Assembly: GCA_003290165.1 (NCBI GenBank)
Contig: QNQO01005785.1
Span: 372,001 to 436,000, forward strand
Direction: 5' to 3'
Length of the DNA: 64,000 bases
Source: Berberis thunbergii
Taxonomy: Eukaryota > Streptophyta > Magnoliopsida > Ranunculales > Berberidaceae
The position numbers and the translations under genes are program-made. The notes under the pieces are model-generated. The model was not told the DNA's origin. It ran no database searches and saw only the letters and a program-made list of their open reading frames with translations. Positions 1 to 12,620 of this stretch are shown piece by piece (positions within the stretch are counted from its first letter, which is position 1; the number at the start of each line of letters is the position of its first letter).

Positions 1-103
1 GGATTTTGAGACTAAAAAATTTTAAATTCATATTTAGACATACAACTAATTATTTCATCAACTAAGAAATTTATGATGGTTTAAACTTTATGAGGGTTTA
101 AAT

Positions 104-732
104 CAGTGTTCTAAAAATTGCTAGGCGCTGGGCGGGCGGCGAGCAGGTGCTTAGCGCCCAAGGGCCTAGGCGGCACCTAGGCGGTCTTAGGTTTTGTATT
201 ATTACTTTAATAATTTACAAAAGTTAAGCATAATACATTATCAATTACATCCAATTTAATGCCAATATACATATGCAAAATTTAAAAACATGAAAAATTA
301 CCAATCGTGAACAAAATTTATTAAAACTCAAATGACTGAAGTTGATCATGATGGGTACTTTATATAAATTTGAATTTGTGTACTCTTTTATTTTTCTTCA
401 AATTGCATGAATAACCTCAATTATGTTTGATAAAATCTACATTAGTAAAATTGGTACCGACAGATCCTTTGAGAATTCCATTAAGTAATCATTATTTGCT
501 ACATTTAGATATATACTGAATAAAAACAATTAAATAGTTTATTTCTAAAAAATAGGAAATAAAATAAAATAATAACACAATCAGCAATATTAAAAAATTT
601 AAAAAAATAAAAATCGCCCAGACCTCCTAGACCCCGCCCAGACCCACCTAGACCCGCCCAGAACCGCCCGCCCAGCCATTAATGTGGGCGATTTTCCACC
701 TTCTAGCACCTAGGCCGATTTTTATAATACTG
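104..732 (+). mobile_element. hAT-type non-autonomous element, copy 1 (629 bp)
   Basis: The ends are inverted copies: it opens with cagtgttctaaaaat and closes with atttttataatactg. The subterminal zones are GC-rich, with many copies of cctaggcgg-like words, while the core is AT-rich. It is clearly homologous, in the same orientation, to the copy at 61057-61707. The flanking octamers gtttaaat (96-103) and atttaaac (733-740) agree at 6 of 8 positions, as expected for an old 8-bp hAT target duplication. It has no transposase ORF, so it would have to be mobilised in trans. Confidence 0.8.
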
Positions 733-740
733 ATTTAAAC

Positions 741-1376
741 TGAAATATGTCATAGTTGTAATTCATAAGAGTGTATTAGATTCATAATTACACAAAACTA
801 AAAATTGTTATATAAGATTGTCACATTACCATCTTAATGTGTCATCAAATGGTTTAAATGAGTTATCTAGCTACAACACCATTTGTAAATTTAGATTAAC
901 TTTGTAAATCAAATTTAAGTATTTGAATCCAATAAAATCATATTCTGTTATAGTATCAGCAAGGCCCAACCCAATCCAAATGTTGTGATGAATCTTTCAT
1001 ACAAATCAATCATTCCTAACCATTCTCCGTAATTAAACATTTACATTCACTCATATTACTTAACCATCATCATTGGCTTTCATGGATCTCACAAACTATC
1101 GATATATTTTAGTCTATATTAAAAAATTAAAAAAATTAAAATTAATAATAATAAATATTAGATAAAGAATTTTGGGACGGGAGGACGGAATGAGTGGAAT
1201 TGAAAATCTCCATCATACTCTAAATTGGAAAGTGATAGGATCAGAATGGGTTTGATCAATCCCGAAAGAACCCAAAAAAAAATTGGGATGGGACAGGATG
1301 CCCACCACTAATAGCAAACGTTTACAACATTCATTCATTTATCCCATGATTAAAATGCAACCAACATGAGATACAG
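741..1376. other. AT-rich intergenic DNA, no gene seen
   Basis: This is AT-rich sequence downstream of the thioesterase gene. I see no coding exon and no repeat shared with the rest of the window. It should contain the 3' flank and perhaps the polyadenylation region of the minus-strand gene that ends at 1477. Confidence 0.5.
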
Positions 1377-1504
1377 ATAACAAATCATTGAGACTCCTTA
1401 GAACGAAGAAATCGGGTGGGAAGATGGATCCTGTCACTTACCTGAAGCTTACTGCAAAAACACACGCAATAACAAATCATTGAGACTCCTTAGAACGAAG
1501 AAAT
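1377..1504. repeat. 36-nt direct duplication of the thioesterase 3' coding end
   Basis: The 36 nt at 1469-1504, which contain the last codons and stop of the thioesterase gene, recur exactly at 1377-1412, giving a period of 92 nt. The downstream copy therefore sits in the 3' UTR or flank of the gene. Confidence 0.85.
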
Positions 1505-4500
1505 TGGACGAGCTTTGATCTTATCTCAGGAGGAATGCGGATTGGTCGATAGTTTTTGTCCAGGCAGACTGCAGTGCCCTTGGCTTCCAGAATAGGCTAA
1601 ACGAGAAGTGGTGATAATTTAAAATCAAGTTACTGAGACAATGCAAGTTACACTAGTAGGGAAAATACCTCATTGTTTGGCAGCTTGAAGATGAAATGTT
1701 CAAAGATTAAGCGGGCAGCTGAGGTGGTAGAGATCCTCACTTTCACAACAAACCTGTCACCACTCTAGAAACACACATAACGCTTTGAGAAATAGAAATG
1801 ATGTACTAAGAAGAACAGACTTTGGATATCTCAGTCATAATAGTATTCAACGTGTTATTGGTAAGTAGTACCCCATCCATCATCTACCATTTAAGATAAC
1901 GAAGATTGCAGAAAACCTTATAGGGTAACAAGAGCTATAAGAGTAGGTGCATAGACAGGCATACCCTTAGAGGAGCAAGAAACTTGAGGGATAACTCAGA
2001 CAATGCCAATGCATTGCCAGCACGGGCAACTGCATCTGCATTGATGCCCATCCTTTCCAATAGTTCATGACGACCTGATCAAACATCTAGAACAAACCAT
2101 CATTCATATTAAGTTGGAAAAATAAAATAAATAAATCAGTAAAACAGAGGCAATTCATCGAACCAATGAAAAGGAAAACTTATAAGAGATGCAAAATCAG
2201 GAACTCACTTCCTTAAAAAACGAAAACAAAAAAACAGAAAGAAAAGTGACTGATTGTTAACCACTAAACTGCGCCAAGCCACCAACTGAACATACACACG
2301 AGTTGAAACGTTAGTGAACCAGCCCAACTGATTCCCCACTGCCATACAGTAGCTTTTATACTCCTACAAATATGAATTACATCCCTGTTTTGGTTCTCAA
2401 AGATTATTACATTATGCTCGCCCCACAAAACCTATAAAGTTGCCAATGCAAAGCACTCCCATAACCAGTTGCCTTGCTCTGAAAATTATCTGATCTTCCA
2501 CTGCAAGACCATTGTGGAAATGCTCCATAGACCTTCCCCATTCATACACATTCAATTCCAAAATGTCCACTGAGAAATCACATTGAAAGAAAAGGTGGTT
2601 GATTGACTATGCTTGATGCATGCAGGCTGCTTCTGTTTGATGATAATTAGCCCTCTGTTGGGTAGTTGATCAACAGTTCAAACTCTTCCCAGCATAATAC
2701 ACCAGTTTTCCTTTGAAATGACTCCTTTTTCCACAAGAATCTTTCGTCAGCCTCAAAGTATCATTCCAATACTGCTGATTGGTAGCAGATCAACGAGATT
2801 TTAGTGAGAAAGGTTCCGACTTCATTTCACTTCCACTTGTCCTCCTCTTCATTTAGATTGAACTTAGATAGCCTTTTCTGAAGAAATGTGGCACTGTATT
2901 CTTGTAAGTTTTCTGTTACGAACATTTCCCGGAAGCAGACGAAAAGTTTTAAATTGTAAACCAGGCAGGGCATATCTAGTTGAATCCATAAAACGTGCAA
3001 TTCAAGCGAGAGCCAAGTCTTCCTTCCCAATCTTGAAATTTCTTCTGATCTTCTCCAATTGATGACCCAACTACTACCCCCAGAGAACTCACCCATCTGA
3101 AAACAATCTGCTACCAGCACATCTTTTCCATAGGAGTTGGCGAACAGGTGGCCAAACCCTACCTATAAAGGTATGTCTAGCTCCCATTTTATCTTCACAG
3201 AACTGCACCCTTTGCCTCGAGTCCATTGTGAAGGAGATATGATCCTGAAGTTCTGATTTTTATTCATAATTGTTCTCCACCACATGCAACCGTGAGGGAT
3301 GGAGACTGGAATGATAAACCAACTACTCTGGTGCACTATGTATTTATCCCCAATGATAAATTCCTGAGTGACTGCTGCTCCCTACCTAAGCGCCACACCC
3401 ACCTCAAGGGCTGGGCGGCTGGGCCTCATTGTGACCCGTTGAGCTTTGGTTTGCAAACGTGTGCCCACTTCACCAAGTGAAACTTCTTTATCTGCTGACT
3501 GGAGCCCCCACGGGAAATTCCTAGATATTCTTTCAAGCTCATCAGCTATTGATATAGGCATTACTGATGCCAACATCATGAAAACTGGAATACTAGAAAC
3601 TGTCAATCAACACTACCCTAGGCATGTTGGAGATGTAATTTCGTCTCGAAACCGTAAGTCTGCTCCTACCCCGTCTACCACTACTTCACAAGCTCTTTGA
3701 TTCATGAAACTTGAAAGCCTAAAGGGAGCCCTAAATATTTATCCGTACTTGCAAGACAAACAAGGCTAGCTGTTGAATGTTCTCTACAAAAGAGGCTCAT
3801 AAAGAATGGATTTCTGGAAATTCATTGTGAGGACCAAAACGGCTTCAAAACATAACATATAATAGATTTGAGCACCGACACATGTTGAGGATTGGGGTCA
3901 TATGCAAAGAGCTTGTCATCTGCATATTGCAAAATGGGAATCAAAGTGCCTTGTTCCTTCAATTTAAACCCAGACAACAGACCTTCCACTTCGAGAAGAT
4001 TGATGGAGAAAGAGGATCTCCTTGGCAGATTTGTCTTGACGATTTAAAAATCTGCTCAAGGATCCGTTATTATTGACTGGAAAAGGATGTGGACTTCAGC
4101 ACTGTCGCCACCCATCTGTACCATTTATCTCCAAAACCATAACACGTTAAACATGTAAAAGATGAATTGCCAACTTACCATATCAAATGCCTTCGAGAAA
4201 TATATTCTGCACACCCTTGATCTCCAGTGGAAATCAATTAATTTGCTTGCTATAAGCAGCACACCTACTAGAAGCCTGCTGTGGACTGCAGCAGCTTGAA
4301 ACTGATCCACCAACTCTGCCATTAACCCAACAACCCCATCCCCCCCCCCCCCCCCCCCCCCCTTTCCCTTGAAGCCGGTTAGCCATTATTTTATAGATGA
4401 TAATTTTGCAGACTGAGCAAATAAGAGACTTAATAGATCTGTAATTCTTGATTTGCCTGCTCCCTTGATTTCAGGATGAGAGATAATCAAGGATGCACGG

Positions 4501-7500
4501 ACTCTTCGGAAAACCCCCGTTTCGAGAGTCGGATGTCCGACACGTATCTGACACACGGTCAATGGTCAAGACACGTTGACTGAGACCGACACGACCAATT
4601 TTTTTTCTTTGTTTTTTTTCCTGTTTTTCTTGGTTTTTTCTTTTTTCTTATTTTTCTCTGCTGGTTTTCGGAAGTAGTTCTTGAAGAAAACACCAGTTCT
4701 ACTTTGGAAGAGAGGTTGCTTCAATTAGAGCACCTCTTCACGCCGTACTCAATCTGAGGGTTCTTGACTGACATTTTTATTTGATGGTAGATCAGGTGTC
4801 ATCAAGGTCGTTTCTTCCCTCGCTCTAAATTAGATACAATACACAAAAAAAAAGTATTTTGCTATATAATTTCTCTGTAATTTGATTTATCTGTTTCTGA
4901 TGACTAATTTTCTCTTAGATACACAATTACACATTATTTTAAAAAAATTTGTAAATTAGATACACTCCCCAATAAATTTTGACTATCCGAGCATCTCTGT
5001 AAATTTTTCTATCTCTCTTGTTAAGCTCTCCTTTTCCAGCTTCAAAAGTAAAAATTTTAAACAATTTTAAGGTTTAAGTTGTTTATGTTCATATGAGTTA
5101 TACAAAAATAAAAATTAATAAAAAGTAAAGTTTGACTGTGTCGCCGAGTCCTAATTTTTTGAAATTGCTGAGTCACCGTGTCGTGTCTGTGTCCGACACG
5201 ACACACGTGTTTGTGCATCCTTGGAGATAATAGTTGGAATAAGTCTCTAATCTAAAAATCCCTGATAACTCTCATCATCCAAAGCCCACTAAAAAGTTCA
5301 ACAGGGATTTCTGTAACTACATTCACCGCCAAACCGATAATGGCTTTCCACACCTCTAGCTCAAGGATTTCTGTTTCTATCTGAGTTGGTGAGTCTACCA
5401 GATCAGCAAGTTGAACTCAATATCATTTAGCTGTGGTCTCCAAACCGGGAGTTCACCAAATTTCACTTTGAAGTGGTTTAATACGAATGAAGCAATTATA
5501 TATTTTCCCCAGTATCTCCCATCAATGTATAACACCTCAATGGAGTTAACGAATCTTGTGTGGTTAGTGAGCTTATGGAAAAGATTCGAGCTGACACCCC
5601 CCTCTCTCCCCCATCTAATCCCTAATATTCTCTTCTAGCTAATGAAACCACTTCTCAAAAGCTATTGGACATCCGTCTTTATCTCTATTATTTGGTCTCA
5701 TTCCTCCGACAATAATTCACTGTCCTTTGCATAGACTCCCTCTGAGCTGAGTTTGATTGACAGTCTTTGATCATCTCTCCCATATTCCCAAACAACAACC
5801 TATCCATTCCTACAGATAGGTTTTTAATAATTTCAGCTTTTTCCATAGCACAAAACCTGCATTCCATTCACTTCCAAGCCTCCTCCACAAACTAACCAAA
5901 TACATTATGCTCAAACCACATATATTCTAAGCATAATGGTTTTGGGATTGGGTTGGAGGGTGTAACTTACAGAAGTACAGACAGCATTGTGGTCTGACCC
6001 TGCTTTTCTAACAACAACTCACCTCATCTCCAAAAAGTCTAGTCATTCGCTATTGGCCAAAATTTTATCAAGATGGGACATAGCTGGGGTTTGGTGTTGA
6101 CTAGACCAAGCATATAGCAATTTTGCTGCCTATCACTTCAACCAGAGCATAATCATTTACCAAATGAAAGCGACAATGTGTCAATTTCTTCTCCCTCGGC
6201 CTTTTTCCCCTTTGTTTAGAGGACCATGTAGAAATATCCCCTTAAATTGAAGGCAGAACCCACAAAACCTTGGATGTGTCTTGAAGTTCCTCCCACAAGT
6301 GATCCTTTTGACGATTATTGGTTGGGCCGTGACTTTAGTAAAAACTTATTCCAATTATAAGTCTACTGTCTACCCATTTCGCTCCGATGGAGGATGAAAA
6401 AGCCCCTTTCAACACTTCAAGAGCCTTCATGTGGCTGTTGTCCCAGTCCCAGCCCCTAGCAGCTCATATGGAAAGAATGAACTTACAACTGAAAGAATCT
6501 CGATCCCAGATGGATTTGATTCGATCCAATCTTATCTATAAATTCAGACTTGGTCTCATGAATGAGCAAAAACACAAAAACACTGGCCTAAAGCTCTAAT
6601 ATTCCTTAAACGGCTAAACCCCTTGTTTTGTCAAAACTCCCCCGTCCTCTCGCATTCCAAACAAGAGCTAAAATCATATATAACTTACACACAAAAACAT
6701 CAAAGAGGATGGAAACTGGAAAGCATCATTGGACTACCCCAAGCATCCCAACTAGGCCAGCAAGGCCGTAAAGGTTATCTGATGTGCTCTCTCCTAGAGA
6801 AAACACATGCTAGGAATGATGGAATTTATGCCAAAACTGATAAAAGAGGTGTTACTAAGGCAACAGAATGGTTATAAGCGAGCATTTTGAGAGGAGTAAC
6901 ACCATATATCCATATGACTGAATTATGTCAAACAATTCATGAGAATTGTCTCTGACAATACTAGTAAGCAATCATCACTTCATTGATTACAAATACAATC
7001 CTAGTTTATTGTTTTAACCTTTCATAAATCGACCAGTGGTGGCTTGCATACAATATATGATACACATGCACAGAGAAATTTTCAGATATGTGGACTCTGA
7101 TTTTTCCTATGTCCATCAATCACTATTTATTTAGTATTTTATCAGTTGAAAAAGAAAAAAGATAGAAGGATACCTTGGAATAAATAGGTCAGAAATTCCG
7201 GGTTTTTCTTTTCAACCTTAGTCTATTCAGATTCAGATCTTAAGGTATTTTTAAAGCACAGATATTTAACCTCCCTACCCCCTGTGCCCCCGGGAGAAGA
7301 TCCATATACCGTATTCAATTTTGTCTCACTTGGCATTTTTTTTTCCATTTGAATTATTATTCATAGAATTTTTTCAGTATGTACTTACTAAATTCTAGGA
7401 AAATGTTCCAGTTGAACACAAAGGATACTGACGAACTGAACATTTCCTTCTACAGAGCCTCTCTACAAACATAATAGTTCAAGGTTCCTAGAATATGGCA

Positions 7501-8881
7501 CAGTTGTGGCAATCTGTTTGATTGTACACAAGGTCCAAGTAGTTTGATTTTCTTATTTAAGTCAGTTATAGTTGGATCTAGCTTATGGTTGAAAATGGAA
7601 TACGTTTCTTCGTCTTTACCAAAAAAAAGGGAAAAAAGACGAGGAATTTGCTGTGACACATTCACTTAAAAAAAGAACAAAAAAACCCTTTTGTAGTTAA
7701 TCAATTATTGGAAAAAGTGAGAAGCTCAACCGAAGGGCAGAAAAAGAAATAATAGTAACTTGGCATATACCATTATACTCAAAATGACGCCATACAATTG
7801 CTAATTCATAATGGGAACATGAAGAGGATGAACTTGAAGAAAATAACTCACAATTTTTGTACAATGGAACAACACACAACAAAACCAGAGATACATCTTC
7901 CAAAATCTAAGGCATTTCTAAAATAATGAACTTTTCAGCAACTTTACATAAGTGGTTATGATCATTAGTAATGAGTTAAAAAATAACCTCACTTATTTCT
8001 GTTGTGTTAAAATGAAAGCTCTACAAGGTGCAGGCAAAAGTATCCAAATTTCACATTCAAACCAGCAACCACGAATACACATAATAATTTCAGAATGAAA
8101 CGGATAAAAGGCACAATTTTTCGAACAACATCTATAGAACTTTTGATTTTTACTCTGGATAATATACTTATGAAGAATTCCAAACATTAATCTCCTAACA
8201 TAAACAATGGATGCTCAGAAAACAGGTAGGCAAGCAAGTAGTAATTGATTTATATTCCACAACATGAAAGATGACATGGATCCTGACCATGTTGGCAATA
8301 ACTTGCATAGACAGCATTGTTTATAACGCCATACTGATCCAGCTCATAATCACGAACTTTAAGTTCAACTTCAAAGAACTCCTTCATTCTGAAATGTAGA
8401 AAAGAAAGTTCCTTCACACTCTATAATTACATAACATTTCTTTGATTAATCAACTACTAACAAACACAAATTAATTACAAACGAAAATTTTCAGGAATGG
8501 GGCTCAAAATCAGACAATATGAATCGAATTCGATCATAGCCAAACAAGTTTGATGGATAAGAATAACACATTTTAGATCAAAATACGAAATGGGTGTCTA
8601 GTAAATCCTTCAAATTTCACCAAATATGAATATACATCCGGAAAAAGAGAAAAGAAAAGAGGATGAGTGAAGTACCCATTGCCTGATTGAAGATCAACAA
8701 ATGCTTGAAGACTAGTGCTACTCCTCCTGAAGTGGGAAAGCGATATGAGATTAGGGGAGAAGAGACGCTGAGAAAGGCCGCTGAAGCTCGCTAGGTCTGG
8801 GTGAGAAACAAGGGTGAAGGTCGTCTTAGCACGTGAGGGAAGGCAATTAAGGTGCCCTATGGTTGTGAGAGCTTGAAACAT
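1477..8881 (-). CDS. ALT: Plastid acyl-lipid/acyl-ACP thioesterase (ALT type, hotdog fold), five exons
   Basis: The protein should hydrolyse acyl-ACP or beta-ketoacyl-ACP thioesters in plastids, the known role of the plant ALT family. Exons on the minus strand are 8881-8676, 8388-8288, 2074-1965, 1764-1669 and 1596-1477, all bounded by GT and AG with matching phases, giving 210 residues. Exon 1 encodes a Ser/Thr/Arg-rich, acid-poor leader typical of a transit peptide. Exon 2 starts the hotdog domain with [23 protein letters not shown] sequence (seen as [16 protein letters not shown]), including the family Asp and the [12 protein letters not shown] segment. Exons 3 and 4 encode [18 protein letters not shown] and [15 protein letters not shown]; exon 5 ends with [10 protein letters not shown] Cys stands where I expect Trp in the AVWLD motif. 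There are no frameshifts. Intron 2 (8287-2075, about 6.2 kb) holds a LINE. The family assignment is from recalled motifs; expression is unknown. Confidence 0.88.
4340..4362. repeat. Homopolymer of 23 C
   Basis: This is an uninterrupted C run inside the LINE reverse-transcriptase region. Similar runs of 20 C at 21272-21291 and 24 G at 36677-36700 occur in other elements. The exact length of such runs is prone to sequencing error. Confidence 0.9.
4488..5223. mobile_element. hAT-type non-autonomous element (736 bp) nested in the LINE
   Basis: The terminal inverted repeats are caaggatgcac and gtgcatccttg, flanked by a perfect 8-bp target duplication gagataat (4480-4487 and 5224-5231). Subterminal sequence is rich in ccgacacg words in both orientations, and the core is AT-rich. 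The LINE reverse-transcriptase reading continues on both sides, so this insertion is younger than the LINE. There is no transposase ORF. Confidence 0.9.
6901..8287 (-). other. Remainder of thioesterase intron 2
   Basis: This is AT-rich intronic DNA between the LINE and exon 2. I recognise no coding segment or repeat shared elsewhere in the window; short ORFs here look random. Confidence 0.5.
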
Positions 8882-9016
8882 TGTGAATTGTTGGGAGAAT
8901 ATGAACAGTGTCAGTAGCTCTGCTGCTTCTTCAGATGGAAATGGGAACTACGGAGAACAAACTTGACGGTTCCTTCTATAACAAATTAGGAGCGACTACT
9001 TCACACCACCTTGGAA

Positions 9017-9140
9017 AAATTCTAAATGGCGAGGAAATGGGTGAGGGGGTGTGCCTATGCTCTCGAGATGCACAACTTCACAAATCTCGAGAAAAATGAG
9101 TGATAATACCCACTCCCTCGCCCCTGTCCTCAACGGCTAG
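9017..9140. mobile_element. Small foldback MITE, copy 1, in the thioesterase promoter
   Basis: The sequence aaattctaaatggcgaggaa and the following Ctcgagatgcacaac / aaatctcgagaaaaatgag words recur at 24027-24195, and the ends recur at 22545-22660. The arms are inverted copies (gcgaggaaa against tccctcgcc). It lies roughly 140-260 bp upstream of the thioesterase start codon. The ends are approximate and no target duplication was confirmed. Confidence 0.6.
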
Positions 9141-9204
9141 AAGAGCTCCACCACCATTGAGGGTGTTTTTATTTTTTAAATTTATTTATTATTATTATAT
9201 ATAT

Positions 9205-10170
9205 ATCACCATCAATAAACATGCATAACTTAACAGAGAAATCCAAACTCAAAACGTAAAACATAGTAACTTTTGACTAATTTAAACCCTTAATTGAGAC
9301 TGATTCTCAAGCTCATCAAAACTTGAAAGTTGTAGTACTATGAGTTATTTGATAAACATAGTCTGGATCACTTGAAAATGTTTTGAAATGAACAAGTTAT
9401 GATCATTTTAATAAAGTCGTGCAAATCTGTCTTGCAGTTAAAATGGGATAATGTCCCTTACTTTCGGCCAATTTATGTGCTGGATCGAGACCGAATCTCA
9501 AGTTGATGAAAATAAAAAGTTGTAGCACTCTGAGTTATCTAATAAACACAACTTGATTCACTTGAAAATGTTTTGAAATGAGTAAGTTATGATAATTTTA
9601 ATAAAGTCGCACAAATCTGTACGAAAAAATATGCTGAAATTTCTTGTTCGCTCAGAACAATGCAAGATTTTTGTGAAAACTCGCAGAGTTCCAAGAGAAT
9701 AGGAAATTTCAGCAAATTTTTTTTACTGTTCGCCCATATAAAAAACCTCGAATTGTCTCAGGTGAACAATAGTTTTTTTTTGTGATTTCTGAAATTTTTT
9801 TTGAAGTTTACTTTGTTTTTGTGATTGAAAATATTTCTGAAGTTTCCATGAGATTACTTTGTTTTTCTGAAATTTTTTGGGGAGGTTGCGATTTGGGATT
9901 TGATTTTTAAGGATTTTGATTTTGAGGGAGAAGGAAGATATTGGTTTCGATTTTGCAAGAAATTTGAATGTGGAGAGAAATTTGCAAGAGATTTGAATGT
10001 GGGAGAGGGAAGAGATTCGAATGGGGGAGGAAGAAATGAATTTTCGATTTGAATGAAGAAAAAAAATGTTGGTTTTTTGTTTAAATAGGTGGTATGGTAG
10101 AGTAAAATGGCGTGAGAAAGAGGAAATGGTGGTGTGGAGTGGTCGTTGTCAACAAATTAAGGTGGATTTT
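9205..10170. mobile_element. Truncated relative of the 21127-22467 inverted-repeat element
   Basis: It shares long stretches with 21127-22467, including two direct copies of a unit of about 190 bp (near 9290-9430 and 9480-9620) with the words cacttgaaaatgttttgaaa and gttgtagtac. The right end, ggtggtgtggagtggtcgttg, resembles that element's terminus. The left terminal 200-300 bp seen in the other copy are missing here, so this copy is truncated or rearranged. No transposase ORF is visible. Confidence 0.65.
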
Positions 10171-10186
10171 TTTTTTTTTTTTGGTT

Positions 10187-11055
10187 CCATTAGTTTACAT
10201 CAATTCTTTGTTGGCATCCAAAGTTTTTCTTAATCCCGTTTAACCCCCATGGCCGTGAGGTCAATGCCAAGAACAAGTTTTCTCATCCAACAATTTCCAA
10301 ATAACCAAACTACCATCACTTAATGCACATATGCAAAACACACGTCAAAATTCATCGAGATTGAATTAAATCTAATTACCCATCTAACATCAAACAGTTG
10401 ATCATGCCACACCCAAACTCATCTTCTTCACTTCATTATTGTTTTTCATTATACTTTCACTACTTGCAAAAATTTCACAAAAACCCTAAAATGGATAATG
10501 AGAAAAAAAAAAAAAAATTTGCTTCTACAAATCCTAAAACACCAACATTTGATAAAAATCTATCATTTTACAACAATAACCTACCCAAATTTCTCTATTT
10601 CATAAACCCAAACCAAAAATTTGTAGTCACTAAAATATTCTACAATAGTGTAAAAAAGTGTCCCTTCATAATGGTAAGGAACCCTATTTTCAAAACCCAA
10701 ATGAAATTGCGAGATTTCAACAAGGTCTTTGAATTATGCGTTGGCGGGATCTGGGGTTAGGGTTGGATAATGGTGGTTTGTAATGATGATGAGACAATTG
10801 GGAGCTAGAATAATGAATAACATATAGAGAGGTCTTCCATTGGAGAGGCATCATGAAAGCTTTGTTGATGGTGCTATTAATTTTTTTTTTATAGATTAAG
10901 GGTACGTTAAGTGAATGGTAGTTTGGCTATTTGAAAATTGGTGGATGGAAAAATTTGGTTCATGACATTGACCATACGGTCATGGGGGTTAGATGAGATT
11001 AAAAAAACTTGGAGGCCAACAAAGAATATATATAAACTAATGGGGGTCAAAAGGA
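10187..11055. mobile_element. Non-autonomous element with about 170-bp terminal inverted repeats
   Basis: The left arm (ccattagtttacatcaattc, then aacccccatggccg) is matched in reverse complement at the right end (about 10880-11055). The arms flank an AT-rich core. An ORF of 120 residues in the core (10398-10760) is low-complexity and looks spurious. I could not fix a target duplication because both ends run into A/T tracts. Confidence 0.6.
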
Positions 11056-12620
11056 AAATATATATTTTTTAAATGTTTAGAAGCGTATGGCAATAGGGCG
11101 GATTGGGGTGGATTTGGGAAAATCTGTCCCACCCCCTCTAGGGATGACAAATCTCTGAATCCACCCCAAATAACCGATTACATTTAAAAAAAAAAAACCC
11201 ATCTCCGCTTCATCACAAATGGTGGATATCAGCCCTGCCTCAGTTAACCGTTAAAAAATTATTCTTCATCAACCAATCATTCAAAACCCTTTCATCCCTC
11301 TAATGGATTTCTTCAATCTGTCTTCTTAGATGATCTAGAGGAAGAACACACTGATCTCTCTCAGAAATCCAAGAATCAAAACACCAAAGAGTCAAAAAAG
11401 AAATAGAGGATGCAAAAGCAGATGAAGATCAAGAGGCCTGCGAACCCTAAACAAACCCAGCTCCAAAATCATCAAACGAGAGTGGGGTTTGGAGTTTCGG
11501 TGGTGTAAACCCTAAATTCAAAATTCGATTTTGTTATGGAGACTTACCGTCACAACATTGAGGAATTCACCTTTGGGTTGAAAAAGGAGACAGTGACGAT
11601 CAATGAAGCAGTGAAAGATCTCCCTGGGACAGATTATGGGTGGAGGAGAAGAAAAAAGTTACTGGTGGAGGTGTGGAGTGGCACGATGGAGGAGGCAAAG
11701 GGGATGATGGTCGATGCAATGATGCCTCGATGATGAGAGATACTATAAAGAAAGGCGATGGTAAATAGTGATTAAATATTATGAATTTAGGGTTAAGGGT
11801 ATTTTAGTAATAACCTATATACAAACATATATCTGCTTGAGAAATATGGCGAAATCCGTATTCGCCCCGAATCTATGATGGATAAACTTTTCATCCCCAA
11901 ATCCGTCCCAAAATCTGTTAAAACAAACCTACATCCACCCAATTTGGGGCGGGGCAGGTATCCATGTAAATCTGTCCCATTACCAACCTTAGAAGCCACC
12001 TTCTAACTGAAGTTAAATTTTCTGAATGAGTTGTTTGTTTCCTTCTGAATGAGTTGCTGATTAGAAGTTGTAAAATTAAAAAAAAAAATCTATTTTTAGG
12101 TGTTGAAATAAAGTTGTTTGACATTTTTGCCCAACACCACAACTGCCATCGCTCACCACAAACTGCCAACATTAACTTCTTTTATCACCTGTTTTCTCTC
12201 CTCCAAACACTATTAGGATCCCTTTCCACTACCACCACCACCACCAGAAACCACCCAATATCACTCTATCTTGCTTATAAATCTCCAACAACTGAAGGAA
12301 GATAAAAAGAAGGGAGGAGGAGTATGATGATGAGGGGAGGGGGAGAAGTGGCAATGGTGGAAACATTTCTCGCGTGATAGAGAGGAGATAGATAAGAGGG
12401 GATGGAATGTGGAGAAGAGAAATAACATTGGTCGTTACAAATTTATTGTGAGATTATTATTGGAACAAATTTTCATAAGCACTCAGTTAAGTGATTAGCA
12501 CCCCATGGTGCTTACTCCAATCGGAAGTTCAACTTCTAGTAAAAAACAAACACCCTTGGTAGGGTGTACCACTTCTTATTAAGACTTCTGACTCAAATCA
12601 GAACAAAAAAAAACCCTCTA
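11040..12620. repeat. Tandem repeat unit A (about 640 bp without its insertion)
   Basis: Sequence after 11997 (ccaccttctaactgaagtt, the ctaccaccaccacc tract, then ttattgtgagattattattggaacaa) aligns along its whole length with 12621-13285. The two are adjacent and in the same orientation. Unit A is interrupted at 11084 by the 904-bp element described separately. No coding signal was recognised; the purine-rich and CCA-rich tracts produce chance ORFs. Confidence 0.75.
11085..11988. mobile_element. Probable hAT-like element, 904 bp, inserted in repeat unit A
   Basis: The flanks carry the perfect octamer ttagaagc (11077-11084 and 11989-11996). The ends are imperfect inverted repeats, gtatggcaatagggcggatt against ggttggtaatgggacagatt in reverse complement, agreeing at about 14 of 20 positions. 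Joining the flanks restores the layout of the neighbouring tandem unit B, whose equivalent site reads gcttagaagctaactt, which supports the boundaries. The internal ORF at 11536-11733 has no recognisable family. Confidence 0.7.

Larger units (their letters stand above)
2230..6900 (-). mobile_element. L1-type LINE, decayed, inside intron 2 of the thioesterase gene
   Basis: Read on the minus strand, the element shows L1 parts in order. An endonuclease lies around 6340-5950, with readable words such as [15 protein letters not shown]. Reverse transcriptase follows either side of an insertion, with GRQLLDGVLIASELIDF-like and SKAFDMVSW sequence at about 4320-4130. A 3' zinc-binding region is at about 2620-2420, with [19 protein letters not shown] sequence. 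Stops and frameshifts are frequent, so it is dead. It lies in the same orientation as the host gene. Both outer boundaries are approximate; I did not find a poly(A) tail or target duplication. Confidence 0.75.

Noticed and set aside
120..190. GC-rich, CpG-containing patch that could be a promoter
   Set aside because: It is the subterminal region of the hAT-type element and recurs with it at 61070-61130.
10398..10760. 120-residue plus-strand ORF
   Set aside because: Lys/Asn/Phe-rich low complexity inside an AT-rich inverted-repeat element; no domain.
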